The notes beneath the pieces were generated by a model. That model searched no databases and was not told the DNA's origin. It worked only from the letters and a program-made list of their open reading frames with translations. Below, in pieces: positions 8,902 through 17,282 of a stretch of DNA of 32,545 nt; the stretch's first letter is position 1, and each line of letters starts with the position of its first letter. The DNA comes from Halanaerobiaceae bacterium. Its GTDB lineage: Bacteria; Bacillota; Halanaerobiia; Halanaerobiales; Halarsenatibacteraceae. The position numbers were made by a program, and so were the translations under genes. The DNA lies in assembly GCA_007130465.1 (NCBI GenBank), contig SLSL01000085.1, forward strand, positions 1-32,545, read 5' to 3'.

Positions 8902-9339
8902 TTAATTCTCATAACTTCCTACAACGCCATCATATTCTCTTTCTCCACGGTCACCTTCAATACTAATAACCATCTGAACCGGTAAAGCAACAATCATCTG
9001 GCCTGGTCTCTGAATCCAGCCCATCTGTTCATGTATATCAAGGGGAACTACTTCTTTGGAAAGCCGATGCAGACGAACCCGATTATTTTCAAATTCCAGT
9101 CTGGCCTGATATTCATCCCCATCCCAGCGAAAACTAAACTCCTCTACACCATCTTCCCTGGGAAAATCTTGCCGGAATAATTCCTGTCCCCCCTGCTCAA
9201 CTACTAACTGATATTCACCATGCTCAGGTTGAAATAATATTGGCATAAATATGCCAACTACTGAGAATACTAAAATAACCAGTACTAATATAATATCTGC
9301 CCTGGTCATTCTGGAAATTAATCTTTTAATACCTTCCAT
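8902..9339 (-). CDS. membrane-anchored NusG domain II-like protein
   Basis: This 145-residue protein has one N-terminal membrane segment (about residues 15-35) and an extracytoplasmic domain resembling the NusG_II family. The match is clearest at GWIQRPGQMIVALPVQMVI, which mirrors the family pattern G-W-I-x-x-P-G-Q-x-I-V-C-L-P-x-x-V-V. Family members usually carry a CP..C motif just before this and a Cys in the last strand; here both sites lack Cys (KEVVPLDIHEQMGW and IVALP). No function is established for the family. The ATG has AGGAG 7 bases upstream, inside the end of the preceding gene, and only 5 bases separate the two genes, so they are co-transcribed. The gene is followed by a terminator-like hairpin. 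Confidence 0.7.
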   Translation of the reverse strand: MEGIKRLISRMTRADIILVLVILVFSVVGIFMPILFQPEHGEYQLVVEQGGQELFRQDFPREDGVEEFSFRWDGDEYQARLEFENNRVRLHRLSKEVVPLDIHEQMGWIQRPGQMIVALPVQMVISIEGDRGEREYDGVVGSYEN

Positions 9340-9344
9340 TTAAT

Positions 9345-9923
9345 CTACTCCTGACTAACAAGCTTATTTAAACTTTCCTCAAGAGACTCCCACTTTTCCT
9401 TAAAACGTTCTTCAATCTCCTGACGTGCCTGTTGCAGTTGTCTCTGTGTATTCTCATCTAAATTACCTAGCAGCTCCATAACATCCTGGGGCTGCTGACC
9501 CTGAGAGCTGGCAGCCTGGCGGAGCATATTTTCTAATTTTCTCTGCAGCTGTTCCTGTTCCTGATTATACTGCTGGACAGTCTGGCTAACTTTTGCCATT
9601 AACTGATCTAATTCAGAAGGATTCGGTTCTTCCTTAAGATTCTCAATAGCCATCAGACCTTCTTTTCTCAATTTGATCTCCTGTTGATTGGAATTTAAAC
9701 CTAATGAAGATACAATCATTCTCTGGGCTTCTGCCAGTCTTTCTTCTTCACTATCTTTAAATTCTTCCCAGAGACCATCAGCATCTATCTTGTCCTGAAA
9801 AAATTTACTTAATACCGGCCTAATTTCAGAACGAAGATCAAGCTTATCAGTATCAGCATCTACTTCAAGTTTTTCTGCCCTCTCCATAGCTATCTCATAT
9901 GAACTCTTAATTCTATCTCCCAT
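9345..9923 (-). CDS. hypothetical coiled-coil protein
   Basis: This 192-residue, hydrophilic, soluble protein has no signal peptide or membrane segment. It begins IKSSYEIAMERAEKLEVD, an opening I associate with uncharacterised conserved proteins in Firmicutes and spirochaetes, but I cannot name a characterised family. Long heptad-rich helices occupy roughly residues 105-135 (Gln/Glu-rich) and 155-190. The ATG has TAGGAGG upstream with good spacing. It is the first gene of a two-gene unit with the NusG-II-like membrane protein, and a promoter candidate lies just ahead. The partnership suggests a shared role, perhaps at the membrane, but that is speculation. Confidence 0.7.
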   Translation of the reverse strand: MGDRIKSSYEIAMERAEKLEVDADTDKLDLRSEIRPVLSKFFQDKIDADGLWEEFKDSEEERLAEAQRMIVSSLGLNSNQQEIKLRKEGLMAIENLKEEPNPSELDQLMAKVSQTVQQYNQEQEQLQRKLENMLRQAASSQGQQPQDVMELLGNLDENTQRQLQQARQEIEERFKEKWESLEESLNKLVSQE

Positions 9924-9974
9924 ATAATCAACCTCCTAATGAAAGCATAAAGATAATTTTGTGATTCCATTATT

Positions 9975-10004
9975 ATTTTATCAGATATCCAGGTAATAAT
10001 ACAA
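9975..10004 (-). promoter_or_regulatory. possible promoter for the coiled-coil/NusG-II-like pair
   Basis: On the minus strand TTGTAT (9999-10004), an 18-base spacer and TAAAAT (9975-9980) lie about 50 bases before the start at 9923. They sit just after the stop of the ABC permease gene, so this pair may be expressed separately from the efflux operon. Confidence 0.4.
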
Positions 10005-10018
10005 GTTTATTTCCAATT

Positions 10019-11230
10019 TTACTCATAACTTAATGAATCAACAGGGTCCAGCCTGGCAGCCTTAACTGCAGGATAAATCCCAAAAAAGAGACCAATTGCC
10101 AGTGAAAATCCAAAAGCCAATATAACTGCTATCGGAGATAAAACTAAAGGCCAATTGCCAATCCTGGTAACAAGATAAGTCCCTAGATATCCTAAGCCGA
10201 TTCCTATGAAGCCTCCAATACTGCTTAAGGCAAGAGACTCTAATAAAAACTGACCTAATATATTTCGCTTCTTAGCCCCTAAAGCCTTTCTAATGCCGAT
10301 CTCCTTAGTCCTTTCAGTAACAGATACCAGCATTATATTCATTATCCCAATTCCACCAACTAATAGAGAAATCCCTGCTATTCCACCAAGCATTAAACTT
10401 AAAGTGCCGGTGACCTGGTCAAGTACTCCTAATATCTGATCCTGGCTCATTATATTGTAGAGGTTTTCATCTCCTAAATGTTGAAAGAAAAAGTAATCAA
10501 TTTGATTCCTGGCTTCTTGAGAACTGAATCCAGGAGAAAACTGGGCATAATATAAATCAACAAAGTTCTGCCTTGACAGTTTATCAGTAAAGGTTGTAAC
10601 TGGAATATATACTCTCCGGTCAAGATTACCCATAATACCCTGACCTTTTGGTTCCATTACTCCAACTACAGTAAAATTAATATTTCTACCCTGATAATTC
10701 AATCTAATTCTCTGACCAATTGGATCGCCATCAGAAAATAATTCAGAAGCCACATTGCTTCCCAGGACAACTGAATTCCTTGACTGATCTAAATCATCCT
10801 GATCAATAAACCGACCTCTTTCAGGATAATAAATATTTACTGTTGTAAAATCCTGGCTGGTTCCAACAGCAGTACTATTTAAAGTATTATCGCCTCTTCT
10901 CAATTGAACAGAGCCTGAAACTTCAGGCACAACGTTGGTTACTCCTGGAGAATAATCGTCAATATACTGAATAATATTCAGAGTAAAATTCTCCCTGGGG
11001 TCAGATTCCATCCTGGTAGCTCTACCTGCTGAAAATCCTGGAGTTACCCATAATAAATCAGAGCCTAAACTGGAAATCTGGACCGTCACTTCTTCTCTGG
11101 CCGAACTTCCAATCGATACTATAGCTATAACTGCTCCAACCCCAATAATTATCCCTAACATCGATAAAAAAGTTCTTAATTTATTAGTCCTGAGACCATT
11201 AATTGCAATTCGAAAAGTTTCAAAGATCAT
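10019..11230 (-). CDS. MacB-type ABC transporter permease (FtsX family)
   Basis: This 403-residue inner-membrane subunit belongs to a MacAB/LolCDE-like exporter. The start reads INGLRTNKLRTFLSMLGIII, the classic MacB opening, with a first membrane helix at about residues 22-43. A large periplasmic MacB-type domain runs to about residue 265. Three C-terminal helices follow, with the FtsX signature SVTERTKEIGIRKALGAKKR between the first and second. There is no fused ATPase; that subunit is the separate gene just upstream, and the ATGA stop-start overlap couples them. MacB-type permeases work as mechanotransmitters that push substrates from the periplasm through an outer-membrane duct. Substrate is unknown; macrolides, peptides and lipids are all possible for this family. 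Confidence 0.93.
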   Translation of the reverse strand: MIFETFRIAINGLRTNKLRTFLSMLGIIIGVGAVIAIVSIGSSAREEVTVQISSLGSDLLWVTPGFSAGRATRMESDPRENFTLNIIQYIDDYSPGVTNVVPEVSGSVQLRRGDNTLNSTAVGTSQDFTTVNIYYPERGRFIDQDDLDQSRNSVVLGSNVASELFSDGDPIGQRIRLNYQGRNINFTVVGVMEPKGQGIMGNLDRRVYIPVTTFTDKLSRQNFVDLYYAQFSPGFSSQEARNQIDYFFFQHLGDENLYNIMSQDQILGVLDQVTGTLSLMLGGIAGISLLVGGIGIMNIMLVSVTERTKEIGIRKALGAKKRNILGQFLLESLALSSIGGFIGIGLGYLGTYLVTRIGNWPLVLSPIAVILAFGFSLAIGLFFGIYPAVKAARLDPVDSLSYE

Positions 11231-11904
11231 GCTATCACCTCATCAGATGAAATCAATCCATCTCTGAGATTAATAATCCGTTTAGCCTGTTTTGCAATTG
11301 GAGGTTCATGGGTTACTATAACTATAGTATGTCCCTGGTCATTTAACTCCTGAAAAAGCCCCATTATTTCATCACCAGTTTTAGTATCCAGATTACCTGT
11401 AGGCTCATCAGCTAAAATTAAATCTGGATTATTTACTAAAGCTCTGGCAATCGCAACTCTCTGTTTCTGGCCACCTGAGATCTCATTAGGATTATGGTCC
11501 ATCCTGTGTGCAAGACCTACTTGTGCAAGCATCTCTTCTGCCCTTCTCTTCCTTTCTTTCCTGGAAACACCCTTGTAAATCATTGGCACTTCAACATTTT
11601 TGCTTATTGATGTCCTGGCTAATAGGTTAAACTGCTGAAAAACAAAACCTACCTGTTCATTCCTTATTATAGCCAGTTGGTTATCATCAAGCTTACCAAC
11701 ATCAGTACCTGCCAGAAAATATTTACCAGAAGTTGCCTGATCCAAACAACCAAGCAAATGCATCATCGTTGACTTGCCAGATCCTGATGGCCCCATAATT
11801 GCAACAAATTCGCCATCATTTATAGTATAACTTACACCTTTTAAAGCCTCGACCTCAATCTCTCCATTCTTAAAAACCTTTCTGAGATCTTTAACTTCTA
11901 TCAT
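11227..11904 (-). CDS. ABC transporter ATPase (MacB/LolD-like)
   Basis: This 225-residue ATPase has all key motifs: Walker [10 protein letters not shown] at residues 38-46, Q-loop near residue 90 ([10 protein letters not shown]), signature SGGQKQR at 143-149, Walker B LILADEPT at 162-169, and the switch His in VIVTHEP near residue 199. Length and sequence fit the LolD/MacB subfamily that pairs with FtsX-type permeases. The start has GGAGG about 9 bases upstream. The gene lies 2 bases after the adaptor gene and overlaps the permease gene by 4 bases. It would power the exporter from the cytoplasm. Confidence 0.95.
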   Translation of the reverse strand: MIEVKDLRKVFKNGEIEVEALKGVSYTINDGEFVAIMGPSGSGKSTMMHLLGCLDQATSGKYFLAGTDVGKLDDNQLAIIRNEQVGFVFQQFNLLARTSISKNVEVPMIYKGVSRKERKRRAEEMLAQVGLAHRMDHNPNEISGGQKQRVAIARALVNNPDLILADEPTGNLDTKTGDEIMGLFQELNDQGHTIVIVTHEPPIAKQAKRIINLRDGLISSDEVIA

Positions 11905-11906
11905 TT

Positions 11907-12926
11907 TTATCTTCCTCCAGGAGGCCCAAATTGTACACCTAAACTATCATCCCGACCGGCCCGCTGGGAATATTGATAGGAGTTGACTAAAATTCTATCA
12001 TCTGCTTCTAATCCTGAGACTACTTCGATCTGGAGACCATCACTTAAACCTAATTCAACAGGAACTGGCTCAGCTCTACCCTGGTCATCAACAAGAACAG
12101 CATAAGACTGGTCTCCATCAGAAAAGATAGCTGTCACTGGTACCCTAATTGCATCTTCAACAGATTCAACAATTATTTCAACATCTACAGAATAGCCTGG
12201 CCTAAATTCTGCGCTATTGCCATCAATTCTCACTTCGGCAGGCACCACAACAACATTATTAACGACTTCTGTAACTCTCTTAACCTGGCTGACAACACCT
12301 TCATAAATCCTATCAGGTATTGCAGTAATCTCTATTTCAGCCCTCTGGTCAACAGCCACAAGTCTGCTATCGCCTTCATCTATATTTAAATCGACTAAAT
12401 ACCCTGTCTCATCAAGTATCCTGACAACAGTCTCTCCAGCGCTGACCTCATCTCCAACTTCTAATTCTAACTGAACAACCTCTCCTGAAATAGTAGCCTT
12501 CATAGTCCTATCTTCTAGTTCTTCCTCGGCTATCTCAAGCTGGGTTCTTCTCTCATTTATTTCAGATTCTGTACCATTTATCCTGGCCGACTGATAGGCA
12601 GTTCTTGCCTGAATTAGATTAAGCTCCTGCTGGCTGGATTTTAATTTTACCAGACTATCACCTGCAGAAACCCTGTCACCAACTTCAACAAAGACCTCTT
12701 CAACTGTCCCTCCCAGATTAAATGACTGGCTTCTATCTCTAACAGGGGTCAGTCTCCCGCTGGCTGTTATAGTCCGATTAATATCTCCTCTACTAACCTG
12801 CATAGTCTCTGCCTCAACATGGTTTATTCCTTCCATTCTGCCTGCAAGTCTATTTCTAAAAACAAAAAAGCCTCCAGTAAATATTATTATAATCAAGAAT
12901 ATTATTCCGACTTTCTTTTTACTCAT
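11907..12926 (-). CDS. efflux periplasmic adaptor (MacA/HlyD family)
   Basis: This 339-residue adaptor links the inner-membrane ABC pump to a TolC duct. One N-terminal membrane anchor covers about residues 5-23. The two halves of a barrel-sandwich (lipoyl-like) domain are visible as GTVEEVFVEVGDRVSAGDSL and GEVVQLELEVGDEVSAGETV. They flank a short helical hairpin of roughly 45 residues, shorter than in Escherichia coli MacA. Beta-barrel and membrane-proximal domains follow. The gene overlaps the upstream TolC gene by 8 bases and has GGAGGAG ahead of its ATG. A short hairpin suggests it docks on a TolC partner with a long periplasmic reach, or on the second TolC-family protein in this operon; that is inference. 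Confidence 0.92.
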   Translation of the reverse strand: MSKKKVGIIFLIIIIFTGGFFVFRNRLAGRMEGINHVEAETMQVSRGDINRTITASGRLTPVRDRSQSFNLGGTVEEVFVEVGDRVSAGDSLVKLKSSQQELNLIQARTAYQSARINGTESEINERRTQLEIAEEELEDRTMKATISGEVVQLELEVGDEVSAGETVVRILDETGYLVDLNIDEGDSRLVAVDQRAEIEITAIPDRIYEGVVSQVKRVTEVVNNVVVVPAEVRIDGNSAEFRPGYSVDVEIIVESVEDAIRVPVTAIFSDGDQSYAVLVDDQGRAEPVPVELGLSDGLQIEVVSGLEADDRILVNSYQYSQRAGRDDSLGVQFGPPGGR

Positions 12927-14412
12927 TTAAACTCTCCTCCATGCTCCAGTAACCAGGCCTCTGCTCAAACTTAAGCAAATCTATAGCAAGTTCAAGCCTG
13001 GCTTCATCATAATCAATTATTGCAGCTTCGTAATCCAGCTCTGCTTCCAGAAGCTCTAATTCATCAATTGCACCAATTTCTCTGGCCTCTTCTTCCTGTA
13101 AAAATGATAAGCGGCTCATCTCTTTCTCGATTTCCTTATCCTCTAATTCATCCAGCTTAATTATTAATCCATCAAGCTCAGCCTCAAGCCCCTGCTCAAG
13201 GTTAAAGATAAACTCTTCTAAATTTAGATTAACTATCTCAATTTCTGCAACTAACTCTTCCCGTTCATAGCCTTTAAACCCTCCATCATAGAGAGGATAA
13301 CTAATATTAAAGCCAGCCTGCCAGCTACCTGAATTTACTTCAGTAGTTGCAGATAAATTAAGCGCAAAACTATCTTCATTATCATGCCATTCGAGTTCCT
13401 GTTCTGCCTCAGATAAGGACTGGATCAACCTGCTATACTCCAGAGAATTAACCTGACTATCTCTAATAACTTCAGAAAAATTAGCCAGATAATTTTCAAT
13501 TCTATTATCAATAGAATCTTTACCTTCTATCAGTAATTCTTCAGCTTGATCAATCAAACCATAGTCAATCTCAACATTTATAGCAACCTTCTTCTCAAAA
13601 TCAGTCTTTAATCTACCAAGATTTCTTTCAGTAGACTGATAAGCCCTATCAACCTGCCTTAAAGCAAGCCTGGCCTCAGCTAATTCTAACTCACCAGCTT
13701 CACTAATCTCTTTTCTCTGTTCAATCCTTGCCAGTCTTCTTTCAGCAATTTCTAAATTCTCCAGATTATTTTCCTGCCTCTTTTCCAAAAAGATTATCTC
13801 TATATAATCTCCAGCCAGTTCAAGGAAAAACTCTCCTTCAGCCTCTTCCAGCTCCAGCCTGGCAAGAGCAAGATTATTTTCAAGCTTATCGATATTTTTT
13901 TCGAAATCAGAAGGTGTTCTCGGCCAGAGTCTAAGATTAGCTCCAAGATCAAGCTGCCAGTCATCTCGGAGGTCATCAAAGTTTAAATCCTGTGAATCAA
14001 TAACCGTTAAATCTGTTGTCAGGTTAAGCCCAAATAAAAAACTGCGGCCACCATCTATACTAATATTATACCGCTCCTGAGTTCCCAGTGATTCAACAGG
14101 CTCATCAGTTCTATCATCTGATAACTGGACCTGCTCACCTCTATTATAAGACAGCTTCAGGTCATACTGCCATCCAAGATTAGCTTTAAACTTAGCAATT
14201 TCTCTTTCAAGGCTGATAACAGCTCTCCTCTCATCTGCAAGTTCATTTGACTCCTCAACTGCTCCAAGGAGAACCTGCTCAAGATTCATATCATCATTGG
14301 CCCTAACAGCAACCTGGTTAGCACCTAATAAAGCAAAAATCATAATTAACATTATAATATAAGACTTAAACCTCAAAGGTTTATTAGTCTGAGATAACTG
14401 CAACAATTCCAT
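12919..14412 (-). CDS. TolC-family outer-membrane efflux protein
   Basis: This 497-residue protein has a signal peptide (hydrophobic run at about residues 18-35, likely cut after AVRA) and the two-repeat TolC layout. Each repeat has long acidic helices broken by a beta-rich stretch that would form the outer-membrane barrel. The first stretch covers about residues 75-160, including YDLKLSYN, RYNISIDGG and DWQLDLGANLRLWPR. The second covers about 350-385, including FALNLSATTEV and WQAGFNISYPLYDGG, the latter typical of TolC. Length is normal. The ATG lies within the end of the upstream TolC-like gene (29-base overlap), with GGAGG about 9 bases ahead. It is the likely outer-membrane duct of the exporter. 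The very high Glu/Asp content fits a halophile. Confidence 0.88.
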   Translation of the reverse strand: MELLQLSQTNKPLRFKSYIIMLIMIFALLGANQVAVRANDDMNLEQVLLGAVEESNELADERRAVISLEREIAKFKANLGWQYDLKLSYNRGEQVQLSDDRTDEPVESLGTQERYNISIDGGRSFLFGLNLTTDLTVIDSQDLNFDDLRDDWQLDLGANLRLWPRTPSDFEKNIDKLENNLALARLELEEAEGEFFLELAGDYIEIIFLEKRQENNLENLEIAERRLARIEQRKEISEAGELELAEARLALRQVDRAYQSTERNLGRLKTDFEKKVAINVEIDYGLIDQAEELLIEGKDSIDNRIENYLANFSEVIRDSQVNSLEYSRLIQSLSEAEQELEWHDNEDSFALNLSATTEVNSGSWQAGFNISYPLYDGGFKGYEREELVAEIEIVNLNLEEFIFNLEQGLEAELDGLIIKLDELEDKEIEKEMSRLSFLQEEEAREIGAIDELELLEAELDYEAAIIDYDEARLELAIDLLKFEQRPGYWSMEESLNE

Positions 14413-15478
14413 CTAACAGCACCTCCAGCTCTACACCGATCATATTCTGGAGATCAAAATAATTTATAAGATAAGCAAACCTGGACAGATCCAGATTCAA
14501 TTCTGCCTGAAGGTGTTCTAATTCAGCTTCTTCCAGTGCGCTTGCAGATACCAGGCCAGCCTCTCTCTGTTCTCTTGTAATCCGGCGATGTTCTGAGGCC
14601 TGCTCAAGATTATCTACAGCAAGCTCGATCTGACGATAAGACTGTTCAACCTGATGATACTGCTCCAGGGCATCCTCTTCAACGCTTTCCTCAACCTGAA
14701 TGATTTCTAAATCAGCCAATTCTCTTTGATTCTTATGCTCCTGCAATTCTAATTCAGGTGTCTGAACAGCTTCTGCCCTCCTTAAATCTATCTCAGATAA
14801 TTCACGATTAATTCTAGCCGCTTCTAACTGAAAACTTTCATCTAAAGTTTTAGCAACAATTTCCTCTCTTGCTCCTAAGTCCAGACTTCCTACTGGCTGT
14901 ATTCTAGAAGTTAATTCAGGCAAATAATCTAAATCCAGACGTGATTTAAATTGCCTTTCAGCCTGTTCTAAATCTGCTTCCAGACTAATAAGATCAAACT
15001 CTGTATTGTTATAAGCAATCTGCTGCTGCAGTAAATTTATCCTGGAACTTAAACCCTGCTCAACCTCTAATTCTTTATCTTCCAACCTCTTTCTAGCCAG
15101 GTCTCTTTCTTTAACTGCAATCTCCAGTTCCTGATTTATTTCAACTATATTATGATAATCTCTAATCAGACCAATATATATGCCAGTTCTAGTCTGGCGA
15201 TTCTCTTCCTGAGCCTGATTATAAGCCAATTCAGCAGAAAGTTCCTGATAACGAGATTCTGTCCGTAAATTCTGAGCTCTACTCATCTCATAATTTAATC
15301 TGGCATTATCTAATTCCAATACAGAAATTTTCAAATCCACATCATTTTCATCTGCAAGCTCTATTACTTCACCTAAAGATAAACCGCTCTCGGCATATGA
15401 ATTAACAGTCATCATCAAAAACAAAATTAATATCAGTATAAGTCCAGAAAATTTATTAAAACTAATTGTTTTGTTCAT
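14384..15478 (-). CDS. short TolC-family helical protein, apparently lacking barrel strands
   Basis: This 364-residue protein has a signal peptide (hydrophobic run about residues 12-27, likely cut after SYA). It shows TolC-type helical repeats such as LSLGEVIELADENDVDLKI at the start, and LARKRLEDKELEVEQGLSS with LEEAELEHLQAELNLD at the repeat ends. In both repeats the places where barrel strands normally sit are filled by continuous helix, for example AQNLRTESRYQELSAELAY and AEAVQTPELELQEHK. It is about 100 residues shorter than its neighbour, as expected if both strand segments are gone. The true start is TTG 15481 or ATG 15478, both behind AAAGGAG. It heads the efflux operon. It may be a periplasmic extension or accessory of the duct; an ordinary but divergent TolC cannot be excluded. 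Confidence 0.75.
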   Translation of the reverse strand: MNKTISFNKFSGLILILILFLMMTVNSYAESGLSLGEVIELADENDVDLKISVLELDNARLNYEMSRAQNLRTESRYQELSAELAYNQAQEENRQTRTGIYIGLIRDYHNIVEINQELEIAVKERDLARKRLEDKELEVEQGLSSRINLLQQQIAYNNTEFDLISLEADLEQAERQFKSRLDLDYLPELTSRIQPVGSLDLGAREEIVAKTLDESFQLEAARINRELSEIDLRRAEAVQTPELELQEHKNQRELADLEIIQVEESVEEDALEQYHQVEQSYRQIELAVDNLEQASEHRRITREQREAGLVSASALEEAELEHLQAELNLDLSRFAYLINYFDLQNMIGVELEVLLDGIVAVISD

Positions 15479-15527
15479 CAATTATTCATCTCCTTTAATA
15501 AACAAAAATATTTATAATCACACAACA

Positions 15528-15556
15528 ATTATATAACTACATTTAAATCTTGTCAA
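15528..15556 (-). promoter_or_regulatory. consensus promoter of the efflux operon
   Basis: On the minus strand TTGACA (15551-15556), a 17-base spacer and TATAAT (15528-15533) match the sigma-A consensus exactly at both hexamers. The predicted start of transcription is near 15521, about 40 bases before the first TolC-family gene. Such a strong promoter next to a MarR gene implies repression under normal conditions. Confidence 0.85.
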
Positions 15557-15564
15557 ATAATTTG
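15554..15564. promoter_or_regulatory. candidate MarR operator, CAAAT-A-ATTTG palindrome
   Basis: A perfect 5-1-5 palindrome bridges the -35 hexamers of both divergent promoters. In addition, ATTATATAAC (15528-15537) and GTTATATAAT (15581-15590) are exact reverse complements covering the two -10 boxes. Either could be a MarR binding site; the central one would block both promoters with one dimer. Confidence 0.5.
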
Positions 15565-15590
15565 CTATGATTAAGATAGTGTTATATAAT
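15562..15590 (+). promoter_or_regulatory. promoter of the marR gene
   Basis: TTGCTA (15562-15567), a 17-base spacer and a perfect TATAAT (15585-15590) lie about 35 bases ahead of the MarR start. The -35 is back to back with that of the efflux promoter; the two hexamers are separated by 5 bases. Confidence 0.75.
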
Positions 15591-15625
15591 GTTTTTATAA
15601 GATACTACTTAATGGGGTGAAGGTT

Positions 15626-16093
15626 TTGGAAAATAGAGATTTAAACATGGTAGTAAGAAATCTTCTAGAAATATTTCCACCACTGATGAAACGAATCAAA
15701 AGGGTGGACTATATGAAAGAATCAAATATTACACCTAATTCATTTAGAATTCTCCATCTACTTTATTATCATGATAACCTGACTCTTTCAGATATAAGTC
15801 AGTTAAATACTATGTCAAGTTCAAACTGTAGCAGGGCTGTAGATGAGCTTTCAGAGATGGGCTATACAAGTAGAAGGAGAGATAGCGAAGATCGTCGTAA
15901 AACCAGAATATCTTTAACCGATTCTGGAATAAGCTATGTGGAAGATGTCAAGGAAAGAATTGAAGAAAAACTTGCTGAACATTTTTCAGTATTAAGCAAT
16001 GATGACCTTGCCATACTTCAGAAATCTTCAAAAAATATTTATGATGTTCTCTCTAAATTAAATTGTTTGGAAGAAAAATCTTCCAACTGCTAA
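15626..16093 (+). CDS. MarR-family transcriptional regulator
   Basis: This 155-residue protein has the MarR winged-helix fold. Helices flank a DNA-binding core with LTLSDISQLNTMSSSNCSRA as the helix-turn-helix and the wing GYTSRRRDSEDRRKTRISLT, where DRRKTRISLT matches the family D-x-R-x-x-x-x-x-L-T pattern. Such dimers usually repress adjacent efflux genes and release DNA on binding small aromatic or toxic ligands. The TTG at 15626 is preferred because GGGGTGAAGG precedes it at a good distance; the in-frame GTG at 15617 lies inside that ribosome site. The gene diverges from the TolC/ABC operon and probably controls both itself and the operon. A bidirectional terminator follows. Confidence 0.9.
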   Translation: MENRDLNMVVRNLLEIFPPLMKRIKRVDYMKESNITPNSFRILHLLYYHDNLTLSDISQLNTMSSSNCSRAVDELSEMGYTSRRRDSEDRRKTRISLTDSGISYVEDVKERIEEKLAEHFSVLSNDDLAILQKSSKNIYDVLSKLNCLEEKSSNC

Positions 16094-16103
16094 GTATTAA
16101 AAG

Positions 16104-16123
16104 ACCCCTGCAGAAGCAGGGGT
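16104..16123. terminator. bidirectional terminator between marR and the TraF-like gene
   Basis: ACCCCTGC-agaa-GCAGGGGT is a perfect 8-bp stem with a 4-base loop. On the plus strand it is followed by TAATTTTAT, and on the minus strand by CTTTTAATACTT. It lies 11 bases after the marR stop and 19 bases after the stop of the convergent gene at 16142, so it serves both. Confidence 0.85.
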
Positions 16124-16141
16124 TAATTTTATATATGAATA

Positions 16142-17266
16142 TTATAAATCAAGACTTACTGCAGCCTGAATACTACTCCTATCTCCTCCAGGGGCAAATC
16201 CAGCTCCTAAGTCAGCACTCCCCCCGGCAAAATTCAAGCCAAAACCAGCTGTTAATATCCTTTCTCCATCTGATTCTCTGTAAGTCCCGCCTCTTATTGT
16301 AACAAGTCGTAATAACATATCATTTTCAAAACCTAAATAAAGAACTGGGTCACCTGCTTTATCTTCAGTTAGAATTGGAAAATTATCGATATCTGCAGCA
16401 AGTGTGGTACCTATCACCGGCACTCTAGCAGAAATGCCAATCCTGCTGCTCCTGGCAGGGCTATACTCTTCCTGACGAGCAATCTCGTCATCTAATTCCC
16501 AGTCACCATTATAATTGTAATATCTCTCATTTGCTATTAAATCAAGGTCAGCAGCCCATAAATTTTCAATCATCACACCTAATTTAACCACCGGTGTCAT
16601 CTGTAACATCATGCCTCCATCAACTGCAAAACCTGAATCAGTCGCCTGCCACTCTCTCTGAAAAGAGCCTTCATCATTAATCTCTAATTCATATTCACCT
16701 CTGGTTAAGCGCTGATAGCGAATATTTAAACCATAAGAGGCTATACCAACTTCTGCAGGTATTGTAAATATATCTCCTGAAAGCCCTAAACGGCCATCCT
16801 GATGGAGTTGATAATCATAATGAGCCCCAGAATCATCTTTATCCCCTTTAATCCTGACCTGAAAATTTCCTCCGGCTCCAGCAGAACCAATTTTAAAGCC
16901 TAAAAACCCCTGCCCGGTTAAATTTACTTCTTCAGGTAAGCTTTGTAGAAATACAATCGGATTCTCAGCATCTTCAGAAAAATCATCTATACTATCAGCT
17001 AACTCTCCATATTGAGAAACATCATCTGCAACCATTCCGCCACTGGCTAAAAAGCCAATGCGACCAGACTGGTACAATCCAGCTGGATTAAATATTAGAG
17101 CAGAAGCATCATCACTAACTGCTGTAAATGCTCCTCCCATACCATATGGCCTCGCAAGAGCCTCTGTAGACATTAAAGGGTCAAGACTATTATTTCCAGC
17201 TTCAACCTCAATTGAAATAAATAATAAAATTACTATAAATATCAGAAGGCCAAGCTTTTTTATCAC
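16142..17266 (-). CDS. TraF/PorV-like outer-membrane beta-barrel protein
   Basis: This 374-residue protein has a signal peptide (about residues 4-23, VEA cut site) and the N-terminal signature of the FadL/PorV/TraF-like (UPF0164) barrel group: ARPYGMGGAFTAVSDDASAL, then FNPAGL. The rest alternates short beta strands, and it ends in the strand AVSLDL. Members act as outer-membrane channels, secretion-partner proteins or structural barrels; this one cannot be placed further. It starts with GTG behind GGAAGGAG, which overlaps the galU stop, so it is expressed with galU. The operon link to UDP-glucose synthesis hints at an envelope role. Confidence 0.8.
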   Translation of the reverse strand: MIKKLGLLIFIVILLFISIEVEAGNNSLDPLMSTEALARPYGMGGAFTAVSDDASALIFNPAGLYQSGRIGFLASGGMVADDVSQYGELADSIDDFSEDAENPIVFLQSLPEEVNLTGQGFLGFKIGSAGAGGNFQVRIKGDKDDSGAHYDYQLHQDGRLGLSGDIFTIPAEVGIASYGLNIRYQRLTRGEYELEINDEGSFQREWQATDSGFAVDGGMMLQMTPVVKLGVMIENLWAADLDLIANERYYNYNGDWELDDEIARQEEYSPARSSRIGISARVPVIGTTLAADIDNFPILTEDKAGDPVLYLGFENDMLLRLVTIRGGTYRESDGERILTAGFGLNFAGGSADLGAGFAPGGDRSSIQAAVSLDL

Positions 17267-17282
17267 AAAATTCAGCTCCTTC

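Noticed and set aside
16063-16302. Plus-strand open frame running from the marR end into the TraF-like gene
   Set aside because: It crosses a terminator hairpin, overlaps two well-supported genes, and its translation resembles no protein family.
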